DNA of 64,000 nt from contig NZ_JASCTH010000027.1 of the NCBI RefSeq assembly GCF_030009775.1, forward strand, positions 62,001-126,000, read 5' to 3'. The position numbers were made by a program, and so were the translations under genes. Position 1 is the stretch's first letter. Each line of letters opens with the position of its first letter. The notes beneath the pieces are model-generated. The model ran no database searches. It saw only the letters and a program-made list of their open reading frames with translations, and had not been told where the DNA came from. The stretch is from Actinoplanes sandaracinus (GTDB lineage Bacteria > Actinomycetota > Actinomycetes > Mycobacteriales > Micromonosporaceae). Shown one piece after another: positions 8,424 through 16,925 of the stretch.

Positions 8424-9242
8424 GTGTTCGTGGAGGTCGTGGAGCGGTTCGTGCAAGGCAAGGCCGCCGATCCGAGCCTGTGCGAAGACGCGGTGGCCGT
8501 GACCGGGGAATACGCCGTGGTGATCGACGGGGCGACGGATGTCAGCGGCAGGACATACGGCGGTGTGGCCGGCGGGCGATGGGCGATGACCGCATGCCTG
8601 GATGCCGTCCACGCCTTCCCCGCGGGCATGGACGCGGCCACGGCCGTGGCCGCGCTGACCCGGGTGATGGCGGGCCGTGTCGGTCCGCAGACGCCTCCCG
8701 CCGACCGTCCGAGCGCCTCGGTGACGATCTACTCGGCCACCCGCCGTGAGGTGTGGCAGATCGGAGATGTTGGCTTCTCGTACGCGGGACTGCCGCCCGG
8801 CGCCGGGCGGCCACGTAAGCGGGTCGACGAGATCGCGGCGTCGTTCCGAGCCGCTATCATCGCCGCCGAAGCCGCCGCCGGGACCATCTCCCTGACCGGT
8901 ATGGGCACGGCGGATCCCGCGCGGCCCGCGGTCCGGGCGTTGGTGGCGCGGCAGGGCTCCTTACGGAACACGACCGGCCTGTACGGTTACGCCGGCATAG
9001 ACGGCCGCCCCGTGCCCCTCGCGTTGGTGGCCGTCCACCCCCTCCCCGCGGACGCCGCAGAGTTGGTGATAGCCAGTGACGGGTACCCGGTTATCGGCGA
9101 GACGCTCGCGCAGAGCGAGGCAGCGCTGGCCCGGCTGCTCGATCTGGATCCGTGGTGTGTGAACGAGCTCTGCGGAACCAAGGGCGTCCTCGCCGGTCAG
9201 GCCAGTTACGACGATCGCGCTTACCTGCGGGTACGCCTGTAG
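8424..9242 (+). CDS. PP2C-like / conserved hypothetical protein
   Basis: 272 residues from GTG 8424, with a second GTG two codons on. The N-terminal block SLCEDAVAVTGEYAVVIDGATD recalls PP2C phosphatase motif 1 and 2 (ED...DGATD). Later come EVWQIGDVGFSYAG and AELVIASDGYPVIGETLAQSE, which match the PP2C order GD.. and ASDGxx. The remaining metal-binding aspartates of true PP2C enzymes are only partly present, so it may be an atypical or inactive member. It is cytosolic, with no signal or membrane segment. The partner kinase, if any, is not in view. Confidence 0.6.
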   Translation: MFVEVVERFVQGKAADPSLCEDAVAVTGEYAVVIDGATDVSGRTYGGVAGGRWAMTACLDAVHAFPAGMDAATAVAALTRVMAGRVGPQTPPADRPSASVTIYSATRREVWQIGDVGFSYAGLPPGAGRPRKRVDEIAASFRAAIIAAEAAAGTISLTGMGTADPARPAVRALVARQGSLRNTTGLYGYAGIDGRPVPLALVAVHPLPADAAELVIASDGYPVIGETLAQSEAALARLLDLDPWCVNELCGTKGVLAGQASYDDRAYLRVRL

Positions 9243-9397
9243 GTTCGCCGGTCGAGGCACTGGGCGCCCTGGTCCCAGGCCCCCCACCGGTTCATCCGGT
9301 CGAGGGCCGCCGCGAGATCGCCGTCGGGGCCGATGCACGCGCGGAGCAGGGTCAACTCGCCGGGCCACTTCTCATCGACGTCGGCGGCGCGCGGACA
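9221..9397 (-). pseudogene. Possible gene remnant antisense to the PP2C-like 3' end
   Basis: A 58-codon stretch with no start codon, bounded by stops at 9221-9223 and 9398-9400. It reads like a real protein tail: DEKWPGELTLLRACIGPDGD, then LAAALDRMNRWGAWDQGAQC and a basic end. I do not recognise the family. It overlaps the end of the upstream gene by about 20 nt on the other strand. It may be the decayed C-terminus of a lost gene, or chance. Confidence 0.25.
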
Positions 9398-9498
9398 TCA
9401 TGCGCCCGGGGTACGACAGAGGACGGTGACCCATCGGTCGACGTCACTGGTATGTTCGGCTCTCGCTGGACGGTGCCGGACCAGGTGGGGGGATCTTC

Positions 9499-10017
9499 GT
9501 GGCTGAGGTGGCGCTGCGCCTGGTGGACGACTCCGACCTCGATGCCCTGTTCGAGCAGATGCGCGACCCGGAGTCGGTCCGGATGGCGGCCTTCACCGTC
9601 AAGGACCCTGACGACCGCGCCGCGTTCGATGCCCAGATGGCCAAGATCAGGGCGTCGGCTGACATCGTCCACCGGGCTGTCACGGTGGACGGACGGCTCG
9701 TCGGGAGCATCGCCAGCTTCGTCATCGAGGGCGACACCGAGGTGACGTACTGGATCGACAGGTCCTTCTGGGGGCGGGGCATCGCCAGCCGTGCGCTCGC
9801 TCTGCTCGTGGAGTCGGTGCCGGTGCGGCCGATGTTCGCCCGTGTCGCGAGTGACAACGCCGGATCACTCAGGGTGCTGCGGAAGGCGGGATTCGTCATC
9901 ACCGGCACGGAGATCTCGTTCGCCAACGGGCGCGACGCGCGGATCGAGGAGACGATCCTGCGCCTTGACGGGCCCGCGAAGGCGCCGGCGCGGCGTGAGC
10001 CGTCCGACGCCGGGTGA
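9499..10017 (+). CDS. GNAT-family N-acetyltransferase (RimJ/RimL type)
   Basis: 172 residues from GTG 9499, preceded by GGGGGGATCTTC. The pattern LRLVDDSDLDALFEQMRDPESVRMAAF at the N-terminus (key parts LRLVDDSD, QMRDPESVRMAAF), then VTYWIDRSFWGRGIASRALA and ASDNAGSLRVLRKAGF, is that of the RimJ/RimL-like acetyltransferase branch. The acceptor is unknown. The gene stands alone between the PP2C-like gene and the sulfotransferase. Confidence 0.85.
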   Translation: MAEVALRLVDDSDLDALFEQMRDPESVRMAAFTVKDPDDRAAFDAQMAKIRASADIVHRAVTVDGRLVGSIASFVIEGDTEVTYWIDRSFWGRGIASRALALLVESVPVRPMFARVASDNAGSLRVLRKAGFVITGTEISFANGRDARIEETILRLDGPAKAPARREPSDAG

Positions 10018-10197
10018 GGAGCGACCCTTCGGCCGCGGCGTGGTAGCCGGTGACGGGTCCGGTGCCTCTGGGGGCGGGGTGGCCGTACGCCGAAATGGCT
10101 CTCTGACGTAAAGACCTGATACGAGCATGTGTCATCAGCTCGTCATCTGGCTTGTTGATCATGCGGGGAACAGCAGGTTCAGCAAGCAGGAGCAGGT

Positions 10198-11292
10198 ATG
10201 CCGCGGCGCGTTTTCGTTCACATCGGCGCACCCAAGACGGGGAGCACCTTTGTGCAGAACGTGCTGTTCAGCAACGCCGCGCGGCTGGAACGCGCCGGGC
10301 TGCGGGTGCCGGCCGGTTTCTACTCCCACGATCAGGCGATGACCGACCTGCGCCAGGTTCCGTGGCGCGACCCTGATCTGTACTGGACATGGGACCGTCT
10401 GCTGGAGCAGTTCGCCCGCTGGTCCGGCGATGTGGTGCTGACCAGCGAGGGCTTCGGCGCCGCCACCGCGGAGCAGGCGAGACGGGCGGTGCGGAGCCTT
10501 CAGCCGGCCGAGGTGCACGTCATCGTGGCCGCACGGGACCTGTGGCGGACGCTGCCGTCGATGTGGCAGCAGAGCATCCGGGCGCGCGGCACCTGGCGGT
10601 TCGAGGACTTCCTCGCGTCGGTGCAGGAGGGGACGTTCAAGGGGTTCTGGGACCACCACACCGCCAACCGGATGTTCTTCCGCTGGGGCGACCTGGTGCC
10701 GCCGGCGCAGCGGCACATCGTGACGGTGCCGCAGCCCGGGGCCCCGCGCGACCTGCTGTGGCAGCGTTTCGCCGGGATCATGGGGATCCCCGGCGGCGTC
10801 TGCGAGGTGACCGATCCGGGCTCGAACCCGTCGCTGGGCGCCCCGCAGATCGAGGTCCTGCGCCGGGTCAACGCGGCCCTCGGCGATCGCTACCCGCACC
10901 GGATGCCCTACCAGCGGGTGGTGCAGCAGCACCTGATCCGGCCGGTGCTGCAGGAGCAGGCCAACGACGTGCGGTTCGGGGTCGGTCTGGAGCGCGCCGG
11001 CTGGGTGGCCGAACTCGCCGAGCAGCAGATCAAGGAGCTCCAGGACTATCCCTGCCACATCGCCGGCGACCTGGCGGAGCTGCGGCCCGGCCCGATGACC
11101 GACACGATGAGCCCGGACGAGCTCGACGACCGGGAGGTTCTGGACGCGGCCATCGAGACCATCATCGGCCTGATCGGGCACTCCGGGGACCTCAGCCGGC
11201 AGCTGGCCGAGATCCCCGTCGGCGTGATGACCCGGCTCCAGAATCAGGCCGGCCGGGTCAGACGCGGCATCGTCCGCCGCGCCCTCGGGTGA
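10198..11292 (+). CDS. Sulfotransferase-family protein
   Basis: 364 residues, ATG 10198 after AGGAGCAGGT. The PAPS-binding 5' loop is VFVHIGAPKTGSTFVQN (residues 5-21). The 3' phosphate-binding helix is VIVAARDLWRTLPSMWQQS (about 108-126), the usual order for cytosolic or carbohydrate-type sulfotransferases. The mid region HHTANRMFFRWGDLVPP resembles actinobacterial sulfotransferase-family proteins of similar length. It would move sulfuryl from PAPS to an unknown acceptor. The gene converges with the ABC exporter at 11328. A weak hairpin (CCGCC/GGCGG, 11300-11314) lies between them. Confidence 0.8.
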   Translation: MPRRVFVHIGAPKTGSTFVQNVLFSNAARLERAGLRVPAGFYSHDQAMTDLRQVPWRDPDLYWTWDRLLEQFARWSGDVVLTSEGFGAATAEQARRAVRSLQPAEVHVIVAARDLWRTLPSMWQQSIRARGTWRFEDFLASVQEGTFKGFWDHHTANRMFFRWGDLVPPAQRHIVTVPQPGAPRDLLWQRFAGIMGIPGGVCEVTDPGSNPSLGAPQIEVLRRVNAALGDRYPHRMPYQRVVQQHLIRPVLQEQANDVRFGVGLERAGWVAELAEQQIKELQDYPCHIAGDLAELRPGPMTDTMSPDELDDREVLDAAIETIIGLIGHSGDLSRQLAEIPVGVMTRLQNQAGRVRRGIVRRALG

Positions 11293-11327
11293 GCCGGCAC
11301 CGCCGGTCTGGCGGAGGCTCGCGGCTG

Positions 11328-12103
11328 TCAGTTGCGCAGCCGCCGGTAGGCGCGGGCCGACAGCGGCATGAAGACCGCGATGATCAGAAGCGGCCAGCCG
11401 ATCGCCAGCCACACCGCGTGGTCGGCCAGGACGCCGCCGGTCGTGCCGGTCGGGTTGCCGAACAGCTCCCGCGACGCCGTCGCGGTCGCCGACAGCGGGT
11501 TCCACGCGGCGATCGCGCCGAGCCAGCCCGGCATCGTCTCCGCCGACACGATCGCCGTGGACAGGAATCCGATCGGCCAGACCAGCACCTGCACGGCCGC
11601 GGTCGCGCCGTCGCCGCGGAAGGTCAGGCCCACGAAGATCCCGATCCACAACACCGAGAACCTCAACAGCAGCAGCAGGAGTACGGCCAGAGCGGCCGCC
11701 TGCGGATCCGAGGTGATCCGCCAGCCGATGGCCAGGCCGCCCAGGATCAGCACCAGCAGTTCGGCAGCCGAGTTCGTCATGTCCGCACCGACCCGGCCGA
11801 GCGCCACCGACGCGCTGCCGATCGGCATGGACCGGAACCGGTCGGTGATGCCCTTGCGGGCGTCGGCCGCCATCGCGGTCGCCGTCGCCTCGACGCCGAA
11901 CATCATGCCCAGCGCCAGCATGCCGGGCAGCAGGAAGGTGATGTAGTCCCCGCCGCCGGGGACGGTGATCGCCCCGCCGAAGAGGAAGCCGAACACCAGC
12001 AGCAGCATGATCGAGAACATCAGGCCGAAGATCGGTCCCCAGGGTTCGCGGACCCAGTGGGCCAGGCTCCGCTGGGTGAGGATCCAGCCGGCGCGCACGG
12101 TCG

Positions 12104-12107
<4 letters not shown>
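11328..12107 (-). CDS. ABC-2 type transporter permease (DrrB-like)
   Basis: 259 residues with six hydrophobic segments and the ABC-2 signature region PGMLALGMMFGVEATATAMA followed by DARKGITDRFRSMPIGSASV. This is characteristic of DrrB-like permeases that export drugs or lipids. The ATG overlaps the stop of the ATPase gene as ATGA (12104-12107). The C-terminus ends just after the last helix (SARAYRRLRN). It works with the ATPase upstream as a homodimeric exporter, in the usual DrrAB pattern. Confidence 0.88.
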
Positions 12108-13018
<911 letters not shown>

Positions 13019-13026
13019 TCCTTAAC

Positions 13027-13079
13027 TCCGTATGCCTTACGGAATTCATTGGGCCGGAACACCGTACACCCCACGGGGT
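13027..13079. promoter_or_regulatory. Divergent operator region between TetR and ABC exporter
   Basis: TCCGTA (13027-13032) and TACGGA (13038-13043) form a perfect 6-bp inverted repeat around TGCCT, a 17-bp TetR-type site 8 nt from the ATPase start. A second, smaller palindrome, ACCCC-AC-GGGGT (13068-13079), lies 11 nt before the tetR start. The first probably binds the TetR protein and represses the exporter. The role of the second is unknown. Confidence 0.6.
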
Positions 13080-13090
13080 AGATTTGGCAC

Positions 13091-13840
13091 ATGGAAAACG
13101 ATGACCTCGATCGCACGCTGACCCTGCTGTGGCGTCGCAAGCTCGGCACCCCGCAGGGCACGCGCGGGCCGAAACAGCGGGTCAGCGTCGACGAGGTGAT
13201 CCAGGCAGGGATCGCGGTGGCCGACGCCGACGGGCTGCCGGCGTTCTCGATGCGCAAGGTCGCCGATCGGCTCGGCCTCAAGCTGATGTCGATCTACACG
13301 TACGTGCCGGGCCGCTCCGAACTGATCGGCCTGATGGTCGACGAGGTGACCGGCGAGGTCCCGCACCCGCCGCACGAGGGCCCGCTGCGGCAACGGCTCG
13401 CCGATGTGGCCCGGCACCTGTGGGACGAGTTCCACCGCCACCCGTGGCTGCTGCAGGTCGAGAGCAGCCGCCCGTGGATCGGCCCCCACGGCACCGAACG
13501 GTACGAGTGGCAGCTGGCCGCCGTCGAGGGCGTGGGGCTCACCGACCTGGAGATGGACCAGATCGTCACCACGATCGGCGACTTCACCGCCGGGGCGGCG
13601 CGCACCTCCGTGCTGGCCAGGCGCACCGCGGAGGAGTCCGGCATCTCCGATGAGCAGTGGTGGGCCGCGAACGCCCCGATCCTGGAGAAGGTCATGCCGC
13701 CCGGCGCATACCCGCTGGCCGGGCGGGTCGGCACCGCCGCCGGCAAGGAGTACAACGCCGTCGGCGACCCGGACCGCACGTTCCGCTTCGGCCTGGACCG
13801 CCTTCTCGACGGCGTTGAGGCGCTGCTGCGCAGGCCCTGA
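13091..13840 (+). CDS. TetR/AcrR-family regulator of the ABC exporter
   Basis: 249 residues. The helix-turn-helix spans about 35-80: VDEVIQAGIAVADADGLPAF, then SMRKVADRLGLKLMSIYTYV. The C-terminal half is of the TetR_C tetracycline-repressor type, with a long loop and conserved HPWLLQVESSRPWIGPHGTE region. This longer C-terminal class often senses drugs. The gene is divergent from the DrrAB-like exporter, with a 72-nt shared regulatory gap, so local repression of the exporter is the simplest reading. Confidence 0.88.
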   Translation: MENDDLDRTLTLLWRRKLGTPQGTRGPKQRVSVDEVIQAGIAVADADGLPAFSMRKVADRLGLKLMSIYTYVPGRSELIGLMVDEVTGEVPHPPHEGPLRQRLADVARHLWDEFHRHPWLLQVESSRPWIGPHGTERYEWQLAAVEGVGLTDLEMDQIVTTIGDFTAGAARTSVLARRTAEESGISDEQWWAANAPILEKVMPPGAYPLAGRVGTAAGKEYNAVGDPDRTFRFGLDRLLDGVEALLRRP

Positions 13841-13879
13841 GCCGGTCGGAAGTACGTGATCCTGGTGGGCGCCGGCCGC

Positions 13880-14179
13880 CTACGAGGCGAGCCGCTCGTT
13901 CGCGTAGCGACCTGCCCGCGCCGGCGCGGCTCCGCCGGCCGCATTGATCTCCGACCACACCGCGTCGAGGGAGAGGCCGAGGACGTCGGCGATCGCGGCG
14001 ATGGTCGGGAAGGCGGGGGTGGCGACGCGACCGGACTCGATCTTGCGCAGCGTCTCCGGCGAGACGCCGGCCTCCAGTGCGGTCATGAGCATCGATCGGT
14101 CCCCCCGGGCGCGTCGCAGCAGGGCGCCGAGACGCTGTCCGCGTTCGACCTCTTCGGGGCTGAGCGGCAACCTGACCAT
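13880..14179 (-). CDS. XRE-family helix-turn-helix regulator
   Basis: 99 residues. The helix-turn-helix covers about 14-70: RGQRLGALLRRARGDRSMLM, TALEAGVSPETLRKIESGRV and IAAIADVLGLSLDAVW. The short C-terminal tail has no effector domain. It is divergent from a methionine aminopeptidase gene 64 nt away. XRE plus map pairs of this size recur in actinobacteria. Direct repeats in the gap (14195-14216) are candidate binding sites. Confidence 0.85.
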   Translation of the reverse strand: MVRLPLSPEEVERGQRLGALLRRARGDRSMLMTALEAGVSPETLRKIESGRVATPAFPTIAAIADVLGLSLDAVWSEINAAGGAAPARAGRYANERLAS

Positions 14180-14194
14180 GGCCCGATTCTAGTA

Positions 14195-14216
14195 CCGGGA
14201 TAATATGGCCGGGATA
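14195..14216. promoter_or_regulatory. Direct repeats in the XRE / aminopeptidase gap
   Basis: CCGGGATA occurs at 14195-14202 and again at 14209-14216, a 14-bp period, in the short divergent gap. TAATAT (14201-14206) between them resembles a -10 element. A regulator bound side by side on tandem half-sites would fit a small XRE protein. This is inferred from position and repetition only. Confidence 0.45.
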
Positions 14217-14243
14217 GTTATTGGTTATCGAGGGAGGCGCCGC

Positions 14244-15014
14244 ATGATCGAGATCCTGGACCCCACCCAACTGCCCCGGGCGAGACAGGCGGGCGCCCTG
14301 GTCGCCGACATCCTGCAGACGGTGAAGAGCCGCTGCGCGGTGGGCACCGACCTGCGCGAGATCGACCGGTGGGCCCAGGCCATGATCGTCGATGCCGGGG
14401 CGAAATCCTGCTACGTCGACTACGAGCCCTCCTTCGGGCGCGGGCCGTTCGGCCACTACATCTGCACGTCGGTCAACGACGCCGTGCTGCACGGGCGGCC
14501 GTACGACTACGCGCTCGCCGACGGTGACCTGCTGACTCTCGACCTCGCCGTCTCCCTCGGCGGAGTCGTCGCCGACTCCGCCGTCAGCTTCCTCGTGGGC
14601 GACGCGCGGCCCCCGGAGAGCGTCGCGCTGATCGACGTCACCGAGCGTGCCTTGAGCGCCGGGATAGCCGCGGCCGGCCCCGGCGCCCGCATCGGTGACA
14701 TCTCGCACGCCATCGGCTCGGTCCTCAGCGCGGCGGGATATTCGATCAACACCGAGTTCGGCGGCCATGGCGTCGGATCGACGATGCACCAGGACCCGCA
14801 CATCGCCAACACCGGCCGGCCCGGCCGCGGTTACAAGCTGCGCCCCGGTTTGCTGCTGGCGCTGGAGCCCTGGGTCATGGCCGACACCGCCACCCTCGTC
14901 ACCGACGCCGACGGCTGGACTCTGCGCAGTGCGACGGGCTGCCGGACGGCCCACAGTGAGCACACGATCGCCATCACCCACGACGGGGCCGAAATCCTCA
15001 CGCAGCCGCAGTAG
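14244..15014 (+). CDS. map: Type I methionine aminopeptidase
   Basis: 256 residues. ATG 14244 is chosen because GAGGGAGG lies 7 nt ahead; an in-frame ATG at 14205 overlaps the operator repeats. Metal ligands are present in family order: LTLDLAV (first Asp), VADSAVSF (second Asp), GGHGVGSTMHQDP (His), LALEPWVM (Glu) and TAHSEHTIAI (Glu). It removes the initiator methionine in the cytosol. Being paired with a local XRE regulator, it is probably an extra copy beside the housekeeping enzyme, perhaps conditional or resistant to an inhibitor. That role is inference. Confidence 0.9.
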   Translation: MIEILDPTQLPRARQAGALVADILQTVKSRCAVGTDLREIDRWAQAMIVDAGAKSCYVDYEPSFGRGPFGHYICTSVNDAVLHGRPYDYALADGDLLTLDLAVSLGGVVADSAVSFLVGDARPPESVALIDVTERALSAGIAAAGPGARIGDISHAIGSVLSAAGYSINTEFGGHGVGSTMHQDPHIANTGRPGRGYKLRPGLLLALEPWVMADTATLVTDADGWTLRSATGCRTAHSEHTIAITHDGAEILTQPQ

Positions 15015-15067
15015 GCTCCGCTCGGGCATGCTCGGTCCAAAGCGGAAATCGAACGGGGAGAGGGCTC

Positions 15068-15352
15068 TTGATCATCGTCGCCGGATCACTCCATGTGGAA
15101 CCCGCCGACCGCGACCGCTATCTCGACGCGGTCGCCGGCGTGGCGCGGACCGCCCGCCAGGCCGGCGGCTGCCACGACTTCGTGCAGGCCGCGGACCCGA
15201 TCGACCCCTCGCGGATCAACGTGTACGAGCGCTGGGAGTCCGACGACGACCTGCATCGCTTCCGTGCCTCGGCCGGGCCGGACCTGGAGACCCCGCCGAT
15301 CCGCGAGGCCGACGTGCGCAAATACCGGATCAGCGGCATCGAAGAGCCGTGA
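15068..15352 (+). CDS. Antibiotic biosynthesis monooxygenase (ABM)-domain protein
   Basis: 94 residues from TTG 15068, preceded by GGGGAGAGGG. The ferredoxin-like ABM fold is clear: MIIVAGSLHVEPADRDRYLD, HDFVQAADPIDPSRINVYER and WESDDDLHRFRAS. Members act as cofactor-free monooxygenases on small quinones or as heme-degrading or unknown proteins. Length and lack of a signal fit a cytosolic dimer. The map gene ends 53 nt upstream and may be cotranscribed. Confidence 0.85.
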   Translation: MIIVAGSLHVEPADRDRYLDAVAGVARTARQAGGCHDFVQAADPIDPSRINVYERWESDDDLHRFRASAGPDLETPPIREADVRKYRISGIEEP

Positions 15353-15359
15353 CGATGAG

Positions 15360-15747
15360 AGGTCGCGATCGAGCGGGCGCGCACCAAGGCCGCGGCCGCC
15401 GGCCTGTCCGTCGACTTCCAGGCCCGTGACGCCACCGAGCTGTCGCTGGAGCCGTTCGACGCGCTGTTCGACTCGGGTCTGCTGCACAACCTGCACCGTC
15501 ACGGCGGCGCGGAGAGATATCTGGCGCTGCCGCCCCCGGCGCGACCCTCGTCGTGCTGGCGTTCTCGGCGGCGGCCGGGCACGGCTGGGGCCTGACCGCG
15601 GATTACCTGCGGGCCAGTTTCGCCGGACCCGACTGGACGAGCACCGGCGTCACCGAGACCACCATCCACGCCCGGACCGCTGAGGGCGAGCTCGTCCTCC
15701 CGGCGTTGTTGCTGCGGACGATCCGGGCGTTGCCTTCGCGGCATTGA
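15360..15747 (+). pseudogene. Decayed SAM-dependent methyltransferase
   Basis: Two frames together read as the C-terminal two thirds of a class I methyltransferase. First comes VAIERARTKAAAAGLSVDFQ, ARDATELSLEPFDALFDSGL and LHNLHRHGG from 15362 in one frame. After about 15540 the match continues in the next frame (LVVLAFSAAAGHGWG) to the TGA at 15747. The N-terminal half with motif I is missing and there is no start codon. So the gene is both truncated and frameshifted. It lies directly after the ABM gene, where a methyltransferase partner may once have been functional. Confidence 0.7.
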
Positions 15748-15754
15748 GTGAGTA

Positions 15755-15788
15755 CGGTGTACGGCGTGCCCCGTATGGGCCTACACCG
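15755..15788. promoter_or_regulatory. Nested inverted repeat upstream of the nitroreductase-hemerythrin gene
   Basis: Outer arms CGGTGTA (15755-15761) and TACACCG (15782-15788) enclose a second stem GCCC-CGTAT-GGGC. It follows the pseudogene stop by 7 nt and precedes the next gene by about 180 nt. It could be a terminator without a U-tract or a protein or RNA regulatory element. No other gene is visible in 15789-15971. Confidence 0.4.
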
Positions 15789-15971
15789 GAGGTAGTGGCT
15801 TCGCCATTGAGAGACCGGCGCAGTTTCCGTCTCTTGCCCCGCCCCATGCCTGTTCTTTCTCACCGCCCGCCCGGCGGTGCATGGTGGCGTCCTCCGGATA
15901 CGGTTCGCTCTGCCTGTCTCCTTCTCGGTGTGGTCCCGCCTCCGGTCCTCTCGACCGGACGAAAGGTACGC

Positions 15972-16883
15972 ATGACCGACGCAGGATTCGACTTCAACGC
16001 CTTCCAGCGCCACGTGATCGAAGAGTTCCGCGCCAACGAGGGCCGGGTGGGCGGCCCGTTCTCCGGCGCCGACCTGGTGCTGCTGACGACCATCGGCGCT
16101 CGTACCGGCAAGGAACGCACCAGCCCGCTGGGTGTGCTGGTGATCGACGGGACGCCGGTGGTGGTGGCGTCCGCGATGGGCGCCGACAAGCACCCGGACT
16201 GGTTCCACAACATCCGCCGCAACCCGGTGGTCACCGTCGAGACGGGCACCGAGACGTACCAGGCGGTCGCCGCGGCGCCGGACGGCGCCGACCGTGACGC
16301 CCTGTTCGCGCGGGTGGTGGCCCTCGAACCGGGGTTCGGCGACTACCAGGACAAGACCACCCGCCGGATCCCGGTCGTCACGCTGACCCGCATCGACGAC
16401 GGCCGGGCGGCGTGGGCGCGTGGCCTCGGCGACTTCCTGGTGGAGGCGCACGACTGGCTGCGCGCCGAACTGGCCGGGCTGCGCCGGCAGGTCGACGACC
16501 TGATCGCCGGCGGCGACGAGCCGCTGCACGCCGGCCGGCCCGGCCTCGGCCACGAGATGCGCACCCACTGCCTGGAGTTCTGTGCCGCGCTGAAGCTGCA
16601 CCACACCGGCGAGGACCGTGGCGGCTTCCCGATGCTGGCGCACCGGTTCCCCGGGCTGGCGCCGGTTCTCGAACGGCTCGCCGAGGAGCACGTGGTGGTC
16701 GCCCGGCTGCAGGAGCGGTTGCGGGCCCTCGTCGACTCGTACGAGCCGGGCCGCACCGACCTCGCCCGGCTGCGGTCCGATCTGGAGGACCTGGCCACCA
16801 GGTTGGAGGAGCATTTCCAGTACGAGGAACGGACCGTGGTGAGCGCCCTCAACACCCTGGGACCGGCCCCGGACTTCTCATGA
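15972..16883 (+). CDS. F420-type nitroreductase (DDN-like) fused to hemerythrin domain
   Basis: 303 residues, ATG 15972 after GAAAGG. The N-terminal 135 residues are a deazaflavin-dependent nitroreductase domain: VIEEFRANEGRVGGPFSGAD, LVLLTTIGARTGKERTSPLG, HPDWFHNIRRNPVVTVE. The C-terminal half (about 145-295) is hemerythrin-like: HEMRTHCLEFCAALKLHHTG, GEDRGGFPMLAHRFPGLAP, LAEEHVVVARLQE and EEHFQYEERTV, with the His/Glu ligands expected for a di-iron site. A redox cofactor domain plus an O2/NO-binding domain suggests a sensor or detoxifying enzyme. The paralogue at 60353-61192 has the same fusion. Confidence 0.85.
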   Translation: MTDAGFDFNAFQRHVIEEFRANEGRVGGPFSGADLVLLTTIGARTGKERTSPLGVLVIDGTPVVVASAMGADKHPDWFHNIRRNPVVTVETGTETYQAVAAAPDGADRDALFARVVALEPGFGDYQDKTTRRIPVVTLTRIDDGRAAWARGLGDFLVEAHDWLRAELAGLRRQVDDLIAGGDEPLHAGRPGLGHEMRTHCLEFCAALKLHHTGEDRGGFPMLAHRFPGLAPVLERLAEEHVVVARLQERLRALVDSYEPGRTDLARLRSDLEDLATRLEEHFQYEERTVVSALNTLGPAPDFS

Positions 16884-16888
16884 GGCGA

Positions 16889-16919
16889 CCGCCGGCGTCC
16901 CCCCGCGGGACGCCGGCGG
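16889..16919. terminator. Bidirectional hairpin terminator
   Basis: CCGCCGGCGTCCC (16889-16901) pairs perfectly with GGGACGCCGGCGG (16907-16919) around a 5-nt loop. It sits between two convergent genes, 6 nt after one stop and 7 nt before the other. There is no U-tract, as is usual in high-GC actinobacteria. Confidence 0.75.
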
Positions 16920-16925
16920 CCCGGG

